64,000 nt of DNA from Chloroflexota bacterium (GTDB lineage Bacteria > Chloroflexota > Anaerolineae > 4572-78 > J111), in the NCBI GenBank assembly GCA_016860845.1, contig BOKF01000013.1, positions 1 to 64,000 on the forward strand, read 5' to 3'. The notes beneath the pieces are model-generated. The model did not search any database. It was not told the DNA's origin and saw only the letters and a list, made by a program, of their open reading frames with translations. The first letter of the stretch is position 1, and every line of letters begins with the position of its first letter. The translations under genes and the position numbers were made by a program. Shown here one piece after another: positions 25,620 to 34,274 of the stretch.

Positions 25620-28600
25620 TTAGGGGGTCAGGGGTAGAGTAAAGCTAAATGTACTGCCCTGGCCCGGTTTGCCTTCGCTTTCAACCCCGACCTGGCCGCC
25701 CAGTTTCTCGACAATGCGCCGCACAATAGATAATCCTAGACCATGCCCTTCCATCCGGTCTGGTTCAAGCTGGGTAAATTCCGTAAATAACTTCGCCTGG
25801 GCCTCGGGAGAAAGGCCAGCGCCGTTGTCTTTGACCCAAAAGCGAACCATGCCATCCTCCTGGATAGCTGCCCCTAGCTCCAGGTGGGGAGGTGAACCGC
25901 CGTACTTCAGACCGTTACTGAGGTAGTTAACCCACACCTCTTCGACCCAGGGGGCAAAGCCCAATACGGCCGGCCAGGTAGTTGCGGTAGTAATTTCGGC
26001 CTGGTACTGAGCTATCATAGGATTTAGCCGATGCAGGGCTTCAGCAACGATGCCGCTCATATCGAGCGGTTGTAAATTTACCGTTTGTTGGCGTACCCCA
26101 GCCAGCAAGAGTAAAGCTTCGACAATACTGTTGGCCCGCCGGCCGCTATGAGCAATGCTCCGCAGATATTCCGCCAGCTTGTAGGACGGCATGTGAGGAT
26201 AATCCTCTAACAGAATTTCGGCCATATTGGTTAAAATGCCCAACGGATTTTTGAGGTCGTGAGCGACCGTGTGGGCAAAGGCATCTAGCTCCTTGTTGCG
26301 AGCCTGTAACTGCTCATTCTGTGCCCGCAGCGCTTCTTCAGCCTGTTTACGTTCAGTAATATCCAGGTGAGTACCAGCCAGGCGTATAGGACGGCCTTCC
26401 TCATCCCATTGGACTACCCTGCCTCGATCCAAAATCCATTTCCACTCCCCCGATTTGGTTTGGAGCCGGTATTCACACTCATAAAAAGGCGTTGTGCCAC
26501 CCAAATGAGCTTCCCAGGCTAACAAGAGACGTCCCTTATCCTCAGGATGGGTCCGTTCATCCCACCAGTCAAGACTGGGTTCAACCTCGTCCAAGGTATA
26601 ACCCAGCATTTCGACCGCCCGTTGGTTGGTGATATCCTGGCCAGTCAGAAGGTTCAAATCCCACGAACCCAAATCTGCGCCGGTGAGGGCCAGCTCCAAC
26701 CTTTGCTCGCTGAGCCGGAGGGCCTCGTCGGCTTTTTTCCGATCGGTGATATTGCGCACAATGGCCAGCCCTTCATCCGACCCACTCCTCACAAGCCGGG
26801 CCTCAAAATATTTGTTTTGGCCCCGGATTGAAAGCCGGTAGTCAAAAGTTTGAGTTTCACCGGTTTGGCAAACGTGCTCAATAGCCTGCAAAAACTGCTC
26901 GGCTATCTCCAGCGGCAAAACCTCGGCGAGGTTTTTACCTAAAACATCTTCGGGGGGCAGAATCAGGTCAGCCGGGTGGGGCGCATTAAGATCAAGATAA
27001 ACACCCTCTCGACTCAACCGGAACATCAAATCCGGGATGGCAACAAGGATAGCGCGCTTCGTCGCTTCGCTCTGGCGCAAGACTTCTTCAGCTTGCTTGC
27101 GGTCGGTAATGTCGCGCAAAATGCAGAGAATTTCATCTATGCTGCTGCTGATCATCCGGGCTTCATAATATTTGATTTCCCCTGGCTCGACGAGTGCATA
27201 CTCAAATATCTGCATCTCCCCTGTCTCAAAAATTTGTTCCAGATGCTCTATGATTCTTTTAGCCAGGTTGTGGGGGAGAACATCTGTTACCTTTTTACTC
27301 TTGGTTTCATCAGAATAGGGTAAGACTGTCTGGGGAGGAGTATGAAAGGGTATATAAGCTCCATCTCGACCAATCCGAAACATAAAGTCTGGAATGGCAT
27401 CTAAAATAGCCCGTTGAGTGGCTTCGCTATATTGCAGCGCTTCTTCCGCCTGCTTGCGTTGGGTGATGTCGCGGGCCAGGCCCAATACCACCCTTTGGCC
27501 TTTAATTTCAATAGGGAATGATCTTATTTCAACCGTAATCTGGCTGCCATCTCGTCTATTTAAGGTAAACTCATCCGGGCCCGTGGGCTCTCCCCGCCTG
27601 TTTTGAGCCAGAGCAGCCAGGGCTTTGGGTAATTCGTGGGGAGATAGCAGCCCCAATTTCGTAAAATTCTGGCCGATTAAGGCTTCTTTGGGATAGCCAG
27701 TCAACTCTGAGGCGGCTCTATTGCCATCAATAAGACGGCCTTCCAGGTCATTTAAATAGTAAGCATCCGGCGCAAATTCAAATAATGTTCTAAAACGCTC
27801 TTCGCTTTCTCGTAAGGCAGTCTCTGCCCGTTTCTGCTCGGTAATATCAACCCCGGTGGCAATAACGTACTCGACCTGGCCGCTTTTGTCGAAGAGAGTT
27901 GCGGTTGACCAGGCAATCAGGCGCTGCTGGCCGGTTTTGGTGATGAGATGTGCTTCGAATCTACGGGGCACTTCGTGCAATCCCTCGATGAAAGGGCCAG
28001 GTGGGATATCCGTAAAATAGGTTTGAGTCGAAGCAGCGGTTTCCGGCGGCAGCAACTCCCACACATAGTGATTTTTTACTTCGGCAAAGGTATAGCCGCT
28101 GGTTTGCTCGCACGCCCGGTTAAAATGAACGATTTGGCCGCTCCGGTTTAAGGCTACCACCAGGGCATCGGCAGTATCCAATATCGCCGAGATGAAATTG
28201 CGCTCCTTCTTGAGCATCTTTAAACGTTTGACAATCTCACCACGCACCCGATTGTGTAATCCAACATTCTCCAAAGCGATAGCCGCTTGATCGGCAAAGG
28301 CTTGCAGCGGTTCGGTGTCAGTCGGTTCAAAAAAGCCAGGAGCCTCGCTGTCTATAACCAAAAACCCGACGACCCGCCCCTGACTGCGAATAGGAGCGCA
28401 AGCATACGATTTAACCCAGGCCAGGCCAAATTTATTCACCCAGGCCTCGTCGCTGGCCGGATGAGGCACGGCTAAGGGACGGTTCGTTGTGCGCACAATG
28501 CGCAGCGTGGGGAAATTGTCTACAGCGAAAGCAGCGGACACAATCTCGTCGGGTGTCGCCCAGCCGGAACGAATGTAACCTCGCCAGCGGTACACCCGCG

Positions 28601-28886
28601 CCACGTCGCCTTCGATGAGGAGCAAACACGCGGCGTCACAGGCGACTACCCGGCTCATTTCCTCCAAAATCCGGTCGAGGACTTCTTCACCTCTCAAACT
28701 GCTGCTGATGGCCGCCCCGGTTTGAGTGAGCGCCTCGGCCAAGGCCCAGTTTTCTCGTTCGGCTGCCAGCCAATATTCTAGCTCGGCCTCGCGCTGTTGC
28801 TGTTCGGTTTCCAACTCGCCGACGCGCTGGCGTAAAGCAGCGAGTTCGGCCATGAGTTGGGCTTTTGTTTTAGTGCTGTCCGTCAT
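25620..28886 (-). CDS. GAF/multi-PAS sensor histidine kinase
   Basis: The 1088-residue protein has an N-terminal coiled coil (about 5-45), GAF (about 55-215), five PAS/PAC units (about 230-350, 358-478, 484-598, 600-718, 722-848; repeated linkers such as ITQRKQAEEAL), then HisKA with the phospho-acceptor His876 in FAHTVAHDLKNPLG and HATPase_c with N-box YLSNGLKYGG, DNGAGLSPEA and EGHGLGLSIVRRIV. There are no transmembrane segments, so it is a cytosolic sensor. PAS3 and PAS4 are near-duplicates (ATQRAILDAIPDFMFR and ATKRAILVAIPDLMFR). No response regulator is adjacent, making it an orphan kinase. Confidence 0.93.
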   Translation of the reverse strand: MTDSTKTKAQLMAELAALRQRVGELETEQQQREAELEYWLAAERENWALAEALTQTGAAISSSLRGEEVLDRILEEMSRVVACDAACLLLIEGDVARVYRWRGYIRSGWATPDEIVSAAFAVDNFPTLRIVRTTNRPLAVPHPASDEAWVNKFGLAWVKSYACAPIRSQGRVVGFLVIDSEAPGFFEPTDTEPLQAFADQAAIALENVGLHNRVRGEIVKRLKMLKKERNFISAILDTADALVVALNRSGQIVHFNRACEQTSGYTFAEVKNHYVWELLPPETAASTQTYFTDIPPGPFIEGLHEVPRRFEAHLITKTGQQRLIAWSTATLFDKSGQVEYVIATGVDITEQKRAETALRESEERFRTLFEFAPDAYYLNDLEGRLIDGNRAASELTGYPKEALIGQNFTKLGLLSPHELPKALAALAQNRRGEPTGPDEFTLNRRDGSQITVEIRSFPIEIKGQRVVLGLARDITQRKQAEEALQYSEATQRAILDAIPDFMFRIGRDGAYIPFHTPPQTVLPYSDETKSKKVTDVLPHNLAKRIIEHLEQIFETGEMQIFEYALVEPGEIKYYEARMISSSIDEILCILRDITDRKQAEEVLRQSEATKRAILVAIPDLMFRLSREGVYLDLNAPHPADLILPPEDVLGKNLAEVLPLEIAEQFLQAIEHVCQTGETQTFDYRLSIRGQNKYFEARLVRSGSDEGLAIVRNITDRKKADEALRLSEQRLELALTGADLGSWDLNLLTGQDITNQRAVEMLGYTLDEVEPSLDWWDERTHPEDKGRLLLAWEAHLGGTTPFYECEYRLQTKSGEWKWILDRGRVVQWDEEGRPIRLAGTHLDITERKQAEEALRAQNEQLQARNKELDAFAHTVAHDLKNPLGILTNMAEILLEDYPHMPSYKLAEYLRSIAHSGRRANSIVEALLLLAGVRQQTVNLQPLDMSGIVAEALHRLNPMIAQYQAEITTATTWPAVLGFAPWVEEVWVNYLSNGLKYGGSPPHLELGAAIQEDGMVRFWVKDNGAGLSPEAQAKLFTEFTQLEPDRMEGHGLGLSIVRRIVEKLGGQVGVESEGKPGQGSTFSFTLPLTP

Positions 28887-28939
28887 CGAAGTCTCCGAAA
28901 AAGGAGCCAGTCCATCAAAGAGGTTTACAATTATGCTTT

Positions 28940-28968
28940 AGTATATCATAAGCTGGAGGGGGGGACAA
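28940..28968 (-). promoter_or_regulatory. Candidate promoter of the histidine kinase gene
   Basis: On the minus strand TTGTCC (28968 to 28963), 17 bp, TATACT (28945 to 28940), about 54 bases before the start codon. Confidence 0.5.
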
Positions 28969-29087
28969 TGGCCTTTACCCAACAAATCGCCGTTGACGGG
29001 GTAACGATAATCTTTTATACTGGGGTGAAAGAGTTCAACTTGCGGGGATTCTGAAGGTCAAACAGTCCAAAGATACGCCCAAATTTA

Positions 29088-29127
29088 CACAGATTTTTCA
29101 TCGGCGTCTATCTGCGTTCATCTGTGG
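29088..29127. repeat. Word-repeat hairpin (family L, ATCTGCGTTCATCTGTGG)
   Basis: CACAGAT (29088-29094) pairs with ATCTGTG (29120-29126); between them are related words TCTATCTGCGTTC. It lies just past the mutS stop. Confidence 0.6.
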
Positions 29128-29132
29128 ACCTG

Positions 29133-31817
29133 CTATTCTTGCGCCTTCTGCTTCAACTCGTACAACTTATTCAGCGCTTCCAGCGGCGAGAGCGAATCCA
29201 CATCCAGCGCCTTGATTTCCTCGAGCAGCGGGTGCGTCTCCGCTCCCAGGAAAGATAGCTGGACCCCGCCGGAGAAAGCATCGTGGACGCGGGCCTTTTT
29301 CTCCTGAAAGTCGGCGCTGCCTTCCAACTCTTCCAAAATCTCATTGGCCCGGCTGATGACAACCTTGGGGATGCCGGCAATCTGGGCGACGTGGATGCCG
29401 TAGGAGCGGTCGGCCCCGCCGGGCACGATCTTGTGCAGAAAGATGACCTTGTTGCCCTCTTCGGTCACAGCCACATTGTAGTTGCGGACGTGGGGCAGGT
29501 AGCGGGCCAGCTCGGTCAGCTCGTGGTAATGGGTGGCGAAGAGGGTCTTGGCCCGAATTTTGGGGTTATTGTGAATATACTCGACCACGGCGCGGGCGAT
29601 GGCCAGGCCGTCGTAGGTGCTGGTGCCCCGGCCCACCTCGTCCAGAATCAGCAGGCTGCGAGCGCTGCTCTGGGAGAGGATCGAGGCGGTTTCAACCATC
29701 TCCACCATAAAGGTGCTCTGTCCGGCGTGAATTTCGTCCTGCGCGCCGATACGGGTAAAGATACGATCCACCAGCCCAATCCTGGCCCGGTCGGCGGGCA
29801 CAAAGCTGCCGATTTGAGCCATCAGGACAATCAGGGCAACCTGGCGCAAAAACGTGGATTTACCGGACATATTCGGCCCGGTGATGATGTGCATTAACTC
29901 CTCGCGCGACAAGCAGACATCATTGGGCACAAAGGCCGTGGCCAGACCGTCGGCGTCAACCAGCGGCATCGTTTCGACCACCGGATGGCGGCCATTGATG
30001 ATTTCCAGCACGTCATCATCACTTAAATTGGGGCGGTTGTAATCGTTTTGCTGCGCCACCTCGGCCAGGGCCACCACCACATCCAGGTAGGCCAGCCCGC
30101 GGGCGGTCGCCAGCAAACGCTCGGCAGCGGCGGCAATCCGGGCACAGACCTCTTTAAAGATGCGCGTTTCGACCTCAAGCTGGCGCTCATCGGCGTTGAG
30201 GATCAGGCTCTCATACTCTTTCAGTTCGGGGGTAATGTAACGTTCGGCATTGACCAGGGTTTGCTTGCGGATGTAATCGGGCGGCACTAAATCACGGTTG
30301 GCATGCGATACCTCGATGTAATAGCCAAAGACCTTGTTAAAGCTGACCTTGAGGCTTTTGATGCCGGTCCGCTGGCGCTCCAGCGGTTCCAAATTCGCCA
30401 CCCACACCTTGGCCTCGCGCGAACTGGCGATAATGCCATCCAACTCCGCCGAGAAACCGGGCCGGATAAAACCGCCTTTGCCAATCACTGCCGGCGGGTC
30501 GTCAACAATGGCCTGAGCGATGAGGTTAGAAATGTCGGCGCAAGCATCCAATTTTAGATTTACGATTTTAGACTGCCCCTTCGGGCGTGGATTTACGATT
30601 TGACTTGCTTGATCTGCCGATTGCGCTAAGGACGACTCCTTTAATCGTAAATCGTCAATCGTAAATCGTAAATTTTCTAAAATTTCCTGGATAACCGGCA
30701 CCACCTCCAAACTACGCTTGATTGCCAGCAGGTCGCGCGGCTGGGCCAGTCCCTGGATGGCCCGGTTGGTCAGGCGCTCCAAATCGGCGATTTCTTTGAG
30801 CCGGGCGCGGACATCTCCACGGGCCAGGGTGTCGTTGAAAAAAGTCTCGACGGCCTCCAGGCGCTCGTTGAGAGCGGCCAGATCGAGCAGCGGTTGGTGC
30901 AGCCAGGTCCGCAGCAAGCGCCCGCCCATCGGCGTGATGGTTTTATCCAACACGCCCAACAGCGCGCCCTGGGTCGAGCCGGTACGAATCGTTTCGGTCA
31001 GTTCCAGGTTGCGCCGGGTAGCGGCGTCGAGGGCCATAAAGGCATCGGTGCTGTAGGCAGAGAGACGGGTGATGTGGGCCAGGGCCTGTTTTTGGGTGTC
31101 GGCCACATATTGAATAACGGCTCCGGCTGCCTGAACAGCCAGCGGCTTGCCGCCCAGCCCAAAACCGTCGAGGGTAGCCACCTCAAAGTGGCGCAGCAAG
31201 ACCTGCTGGGCATGGCTCGCTTCAAAGCGCCACTCCTCGTAGAGCGAGCGGGGTGTACTCAGCGGCTCAAACGGCTCCAGGCTTGCCGGATTGGGGGCAA
31301 TGATTTCAGCCGGTTTGAGCCGGGTGATTTCGTTAAGGACCAGCCGGGCCAAATCGTGACCCTGCAACTGGGTGGCGGCAAACTCGCCGGTGGTGATGTC
31401 TACAAAGGCCAGGCCGGCCCGCTCGCTCTGGACGATGACGGCAGCCAGGTAGTTATTCTCCTTGGCTGCCAGCAGGTTGGCCTCGACTACCGTACCGGGG
31501 GTAACCACCCGGATCACTTCGCGCGGGACCAGTCCTTTAATTGGCTCGTTGCCCAGTTGCTCGCAGATGGCAACTTTGAAGCCGGCCCGAATCAGCCGGG
31601 CCAGGTAACTTTCGACGGCATGGTAAGGCACACCGGCCATCGGCACCCGCTGGCCCTGGGCCACATTGCGGGAGGTCAGCACAATGTCAAGCGCCTTGGC
31701 CACGGTTCGGGCATCTTCGTCAAAGGTTTCGTAAAAGTCACCCAGGCGGAAGAAGACAATAGCGTCGGGATATTGTTTTTTAACCGACAAGTATTGCTGG
31801 CGGACGGGTGTGGTCAT
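29133..31817 (-). CDS. mutS: DNA mismatch repair protein MutS
   Basis: The 894-residue mismatch-recognition ATPase has the mismatch-binding GDFYETF motif near residue 27, connector and lever domains, Walker A GPNMSGKSTFLRQ, Walker B LLILDEVGRGTSTYDGLAIA and ATHYHELTEL. Residues about 381-423 are an in-frame insertion relative to the usual MutS, encoded by CGTAAATC word repeats (30551-30677). It falls between domain-III segments just before AIVDDPPAVIGKGGFIRPGF, so the insertion is probably a surface loop. No mutL is nearby. Confidence 0.95.
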   Translation of the reverse strand: MTTPVRQQYLSVKKQYPDAIVFFRLGDFYETFDEDARTVAKALDIVLTSRNVAQGQRVPMAGVPYHAVESYLARLIRAGFKVAICEQLGNEPIKGLVPREVIRVVTPGTVVEANLLAAKENNYLAAVIVQSERAGLAFVDITTGEFAATQLQGHDLARLVLNEITRLKPAEIIAPNPASLEPFEPLSTPRSLYEEWRFEASHAQQVLLRHFEVATLDGFGLGGKPLAVQAAGAVIQYVADTQKQALAHITRLSAYSTDAFMALDAATRRNLELTETIRTGSTQGALLGVLDKTITPMGGRLLRTWLHQPLLDLAALNERLEAVETFFNDTLARGDVRARLKEIADLERLTNRAIQGLAQPRDLLAIKRSLEVVPVIQEILENLRFTIDDLRLKESSLAQSADQASQIVNPRPKGQSKIVNLKLDACADISNLIAQAIVDDPPAVIGKGGFIRPGFSAELDGIIASSREAKVWVANLEPLERQRTGIKSLKVSFNKVFGYYIEVSHANRDLVPPDYIRKQTLVNAERYITPELKEYESLILNADERQLEVETRIFKEVCARIAAAAERLLATARGLAYLDVVVALAEVAQQNDYNRPNLSDDDVLEIINGRHPVVETMPLVDADGLATAFVPNDVCLSREELMHIITGPNMSGKSTFLRQVALIVLMAQIGSFVPADRARIGLVDRIFTRIGAQDEIHAGQSTFMVEMVETASILSQSSARSLLILDEVGRGTSTYDGLAIARAVVEYIHNNPKIRAKTLFATHYHELTELARYLPHVRNYNVAVTEEGNKVIFLHKIVPGGADRSYGIHVAQIAGIPKVVISRANEILEELEGSADFQEKKARVHDAFSGGVQLSFLGAETHPLLEEIKALDVDSLSPLEALNKLYELKQKAQE
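30551..30677. repeat. Word-repeat hairpin (family H, CGTAAATC) inside mutS
   Basis: One arm has ATTTTAGATTTACGATTTTA and GGATTTACGATTTGA. The other has TTAATCGTAAATCGTCAATC followed by GTAAATCGTAAAT. A small GCCCCTTCGGGC hairpin lies between. About 127 bases, open throughout in the mutS frame. Confidence 0.85.
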
Positions 31818-31821
31818 TCCC

Positions 31822-31875
31822 AGTTAACCATTAATAATTGACAATTAACTATTGATCATCCTCAATAGTCAATGA
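31822..31875. repeat. Word-repeat stretch (family J, AATTAACTATTGA) upstream of mutS
   Basis: GTTAACCATTAATAATTGAC and AATTAACTATTGATCATCCT are followed by the inverse CAATAGTCAATG. It lies immediately upstream of the mutS start, so it would form part of its leader or promoter. Confidence 0.65.
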
Positions 31876-31883
31876 TAGGACTT

Positions 31884-32000
31884 ACGCGGTCATGTCATTT
31901 CGAGCGACGAAGGAGCGAGAAATCCCTCAAAACTACGCTTGCAAGACGAGGTATTGGGGATTTCTCCCTCCGCTCCACTCTGGTCGAAATGACACCGCGT
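31884..32000. repeat. GTCATTTCGA-type long inverted element, copy 2
   Basis: Ends GCGGTCATGTCATTTCGAG and TCGAAATGACACCGCG, with internal GAGAAATCCCTC and GGGGATTTCTCCCTC. It separates mutS from the divergent amidohydrolase gene. Confidence 0.85.
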
Positions 32001-32181
32001 AACCCCTGTCAATGAATTATGGGGCAAGTATAGCACGCGCAAAAGGGATGAGCAACAGGAAAGGAACTTCTTAAGGCTTGCGTTTTCGGATTGAAATAGC
32101 TATAATGCCCCCACTTCCGCTCCCCATCACTACTTTCTTTATTTCTCAGCAACATCATTTTAATAGTCAGGAACTTGACCA

Positions 32182-33369
32182 TTGACCGATCAAGCGATGT
32201 TAACCTCGGCTAAGGCCATTAAAGGAGAGATTGTCCGTTTGCGCCGGGCGATTCACCAAAAGCCGGAGCTTGGCTTTGAGCTTTATGAAACGGCCGGCCT
32301 GGTGGCTCAGACCCTGGCCGATTTAGGCGTCGAGGCCCGGACAGGCGTTGGCAAAAGTGGCGTAGTGGCCCACCTGGGCCAGGGTAACGGCCCGGCCATC
32401 GGCATCCGGGCCGACATGGATGCACTGCCCATTCTGGAACAAACGGGGGCCGAGTATGCCAGCCAGATTCCCGGACGGATGCATGCCTGCGGCCACGACG
32501 CCCACACGGCCATGCTATTAGGAGTAGCCCTGCTGCTCAAAGAGATGGACTTGCCCGGCGAAGTGCGGCTCATCTTCCAACCCTCGGAGGAGACTTTTGA
32601 CAGTGAGGGTGTCAGCGGCGCGCCGCGCATGATAGCGGATGGCGCACTCGAGGGCCTGGATGCCGTCATTGCTTTACACGTGGACACGTCCATTGCAGCC
32701 GGGCAGATCAAAGTTGCTCCCGGTGTGGCTCAGGCCGCTGTGGATGACTTTCGGATTTATGTGCAGGGCCGGGGCGGCCATGCCGCCCGCCCCTTTGTCG
32801 GGCTAGACCCCATCTGGATGATGACTCAGGTATTGCAAGGCTTATATGCCATCCCCTCGCGCCGGTTGAACCCGCTTCGCTCCGGCGTTGTCACCGTCGG
32901 GATTGTCAGGGCCGGCAGCGCCAGCAACATCATCCCCGCCGAAGCCTTTATTGAAGGCACCTTACGCAGCCACGACGAGCAAGTCCGGCTGCAACTGCGC
33001 GAAGAGGTTGAAAAAGCAGCAGCCATGGTCCAGGCCTGGGGCGGCGATTACCGGTTAGAATTCGATTTTGGCTATCCGCCGCTGGCGAATGACTCGGCGG
33101 TAGCCGGCTGGCTGGCCCAGGTTGGGGCCGACTTATTGGGGCCGGAACAGGTCATGGATGAAGATATGGTCAGCTTTGGAGCGGAAGATTTTGCTTATAT
33201 GACGGCCAAAGTGCCGGGAGCGATGTTCCGGCTGGGGGTTAAACCACCCAATGGCGCTTTTGGCGGTTTACATGAGGCTACCTTTGACCTGGACGAGGAT
33301 GCTTTACCTTTCGGCGCAGCGATGCTGGCCGAAACAGCTCTGCGGTTTGTTAAGAGAGAGCTTGAGTAA
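32182..33369 (+). CDS. M20 family amidohydrolase/carboxypeptidase
   Basis: The 395 residues match the hippurate hydrolase/N-acyl amino acid amidohydrolase family: RRAIHQKPELGFELYETA, GIRADMDALPILEQTG, MHACGHDAHTAMLLGVALLL (metal site), IFQPSEE (catalytic Glu) and GRGGHAARPFVGLDPI (dimerisation domain). TTG 32182 is preferred because AGGAA lies 8 bases upstream; ATG 32197 is an alternative without SD. It is likely to hydrolyse N-acyl amino acids or small peptides; the exact substrate is unknown. Confidence 0.9.
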   Translation: MTDQAMLTSAKAIKGEIVRLRRAIHQKPELGFELYETAGLVAQTLADLGVEARTGVGKSGVVAHLGQGNGPAIGIRADMDALPILEQTGAEYASQIPGRMHACGHDAHTAMLLGVALLLKEMDLPGEVRLIFQPSEETFDSEGVSGAPRMIADGALEGLDAVIALHVDTSIAAGQIKVAPGVAQAAVDDFRIYVQGRGGHAARPFVGLDPIWMMTQVLQGLYAIPSRRLNPLRSGVVTVGIVRAGSASNIIPAEAFIEGTLRSHDEQVRLQLREEVEKAAAMVQAWGGDYRLEFDFGYPPLANDSAVAGWLAQVGADLLGPEQVMDEDMVSFGAEDFAYMTAKVPGAMFRLGVKPPNGAFGGLHEATFDLDEDALPFGAAMLAETALRFVKRELE

Positions 33370-33379
33370 GCGTGCTTAA

Positions 33380-33430
33380 CGTGGATTGACAAGTCCACGC
33401 TCCTAACCGCTGGATTTGTCAATCCAGCGG
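33380..33430. repeat. Two REP hairpins upstream of the second RAYT
   Basis: CGTGGATTGACAAGTCCACG (33380-33399) and CCGCTGGATT-TGTC-AATCCAGCGG (33407-33430, perfect 10-bp stem). Both share the GGATT...AATCC core with GACA/TGTC centres. Confidence 0.85.
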
Positions 33431-33470
33431 GAGCGTAAGGGTGCATTCGTGAATAGTTCTGCTTTGCTCG

Positions 33471-33492
33471 GCGTGGATTGACAAATCCACGC
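33471..33492. repeat. REP hairpin upstream of the second RAYT
   Basis: GCGTGGATT-GACA-AATCCACGC, a perfect 9-bp stem and 4-nt loop, 56 bases before the transposase start. Confidence 0.88.
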
Positions 33493-33547
33493 TATAACCA
33501 TCGGATTTGCGTGAAGTGCTTGACGAGAGCATGCCAACATCCTGATC

Positions 33548-34105
33548 ATGACCAACTGGCGACCGGATTTCAACCCAGATCACCTCTACTTTGTCACCAC
33601 TAAAGCCGTTGATTACGCTCACTTGTTTCAACGAGATTTGGTCAAACGGTTATTGGTAGATGTGCTGGACTGCATGCATTTACGCCAACAACTGCTTCTT
33701 TATGCCTTTGTGATTATGCCAACTCATATTCACCTAATTGCTCGGTTTTTGCCTGAAAAACCCGTGAACGATTGGATTAGAGATTACAAAAAACACGTCG
33801 CTGATCGTCTTATTCGTCAGTATCAAGTTGAAAATAACCAACAAGCATTGAGTTTCTTGGCTGATAAGGTGACTCGTCCCGATAAGCAGAAGTACAAGGT
33901 GTGGGAAGATGGTTACAATGCCAAAGATATATTTAGCCCTGAGTTTTTACGCCAAAAAATGGAATATGTCCATTACAACCCTTGTCAGCCTCATTGGAGA
34001 TTGGTTGCAGACCCGGCAGAATATATGTGGTCAAGTGCCCGTTTCTATCTAACCGATCAATCAACAATCATTCCAGTGGAAAATGCACGAGAATTGATGA
34101 TTTAA
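33548..34105 (+). CDS. REP-associated tyrosine transposase (RAYT), second copy
   Basis: The 185-residue Y1_Tnp protein has HUH motif FVIMPTHIHLIARF and the catalytic Tyr helix MEYVHYNPCQPHW, then the WSSARFYL end typical of RAYTs. It is only distantly similar to the protein at 4116. It is bracketed by REP-type hairpins with a common GGATT/AATCC core (three upstream, one at 34146-34167), the arrangement expected for RAYT and its substrate. It has drifted AT-richer than its neighbours. Confidence 0.92.
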   Translation: MTNWRPDFNPDHLYFVTTKAVDYAHLFQRDLVKRLLVDVLDCMHLRQQLLLYAFVIMPTHIHLIARFLPEKPVNDWIRDYKKHVADRLIRQYQVENNQQALSFLADKVTRPDKQKYKVWEDGYNAKDIFSPEFLRQKMEYVHYNPCQPHWRLVADPAEYMWSSARFYLTDQSTIIPVENARELMI

Positions 34106-34145
34106 GGGAGATACTATTGCCCGATCTGACAAGCCGGTAGAGATG

Positions 34146-34167
34146 GCCTGGATTTATCAATCCAGGC
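34146..34167. repeat. REP hairpin downstream of the second RAYT
   Basis: GCCTGGATT-TATC-AATCCAGGC, a perfect 9-bp stem and 4-nt loop, 40 bases after the transposase stop. Confidence 0.88.
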
Positions 34168-34217
34168 AAAGCAAAACGTTTATCGAAAGGGGGTGAGGCG
34201 CGGAAGTTAAACTGATC

Positions 34218-34255
34218 TTACTCAAAGTTTTTTGGTCAAATTAATTTTTGAGTAA
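34218..34255 (+). promoter_or_regulatory. Inverted repeat ahead of the ABC transporter operon
   Basis: TTACTCAAA (34218-34226) and TTTGAGTAA (34247-34255), 9 bp each with a 20-bp AT-rich centre, end just before the SD AGGAGGAG of the binding-protein gene. It could be an operator or an RNA hairpin near the ribosome site. Confidence 0.45.
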
Positions 34256-34274
34256 ATCTATTTAGGAGGAGACT

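Noticed and set aside
28968..29054. A 28-codon open frame with a G-rich SD (GGAGGGGGGAC) between the kinase and mutS genes
   Set aside because: It could be a small protein, but there is no homology or partner, and the G-run on the opposite strand is part of the kinase promoter region.
33548..34105. The second RAYT as a full IS200/IS605 insertion sequence
   Set aside because: No tnpB, and the flanking hairpins are REP-type rather than IS ends; RAYT genes are usually single-copy and domesticated.
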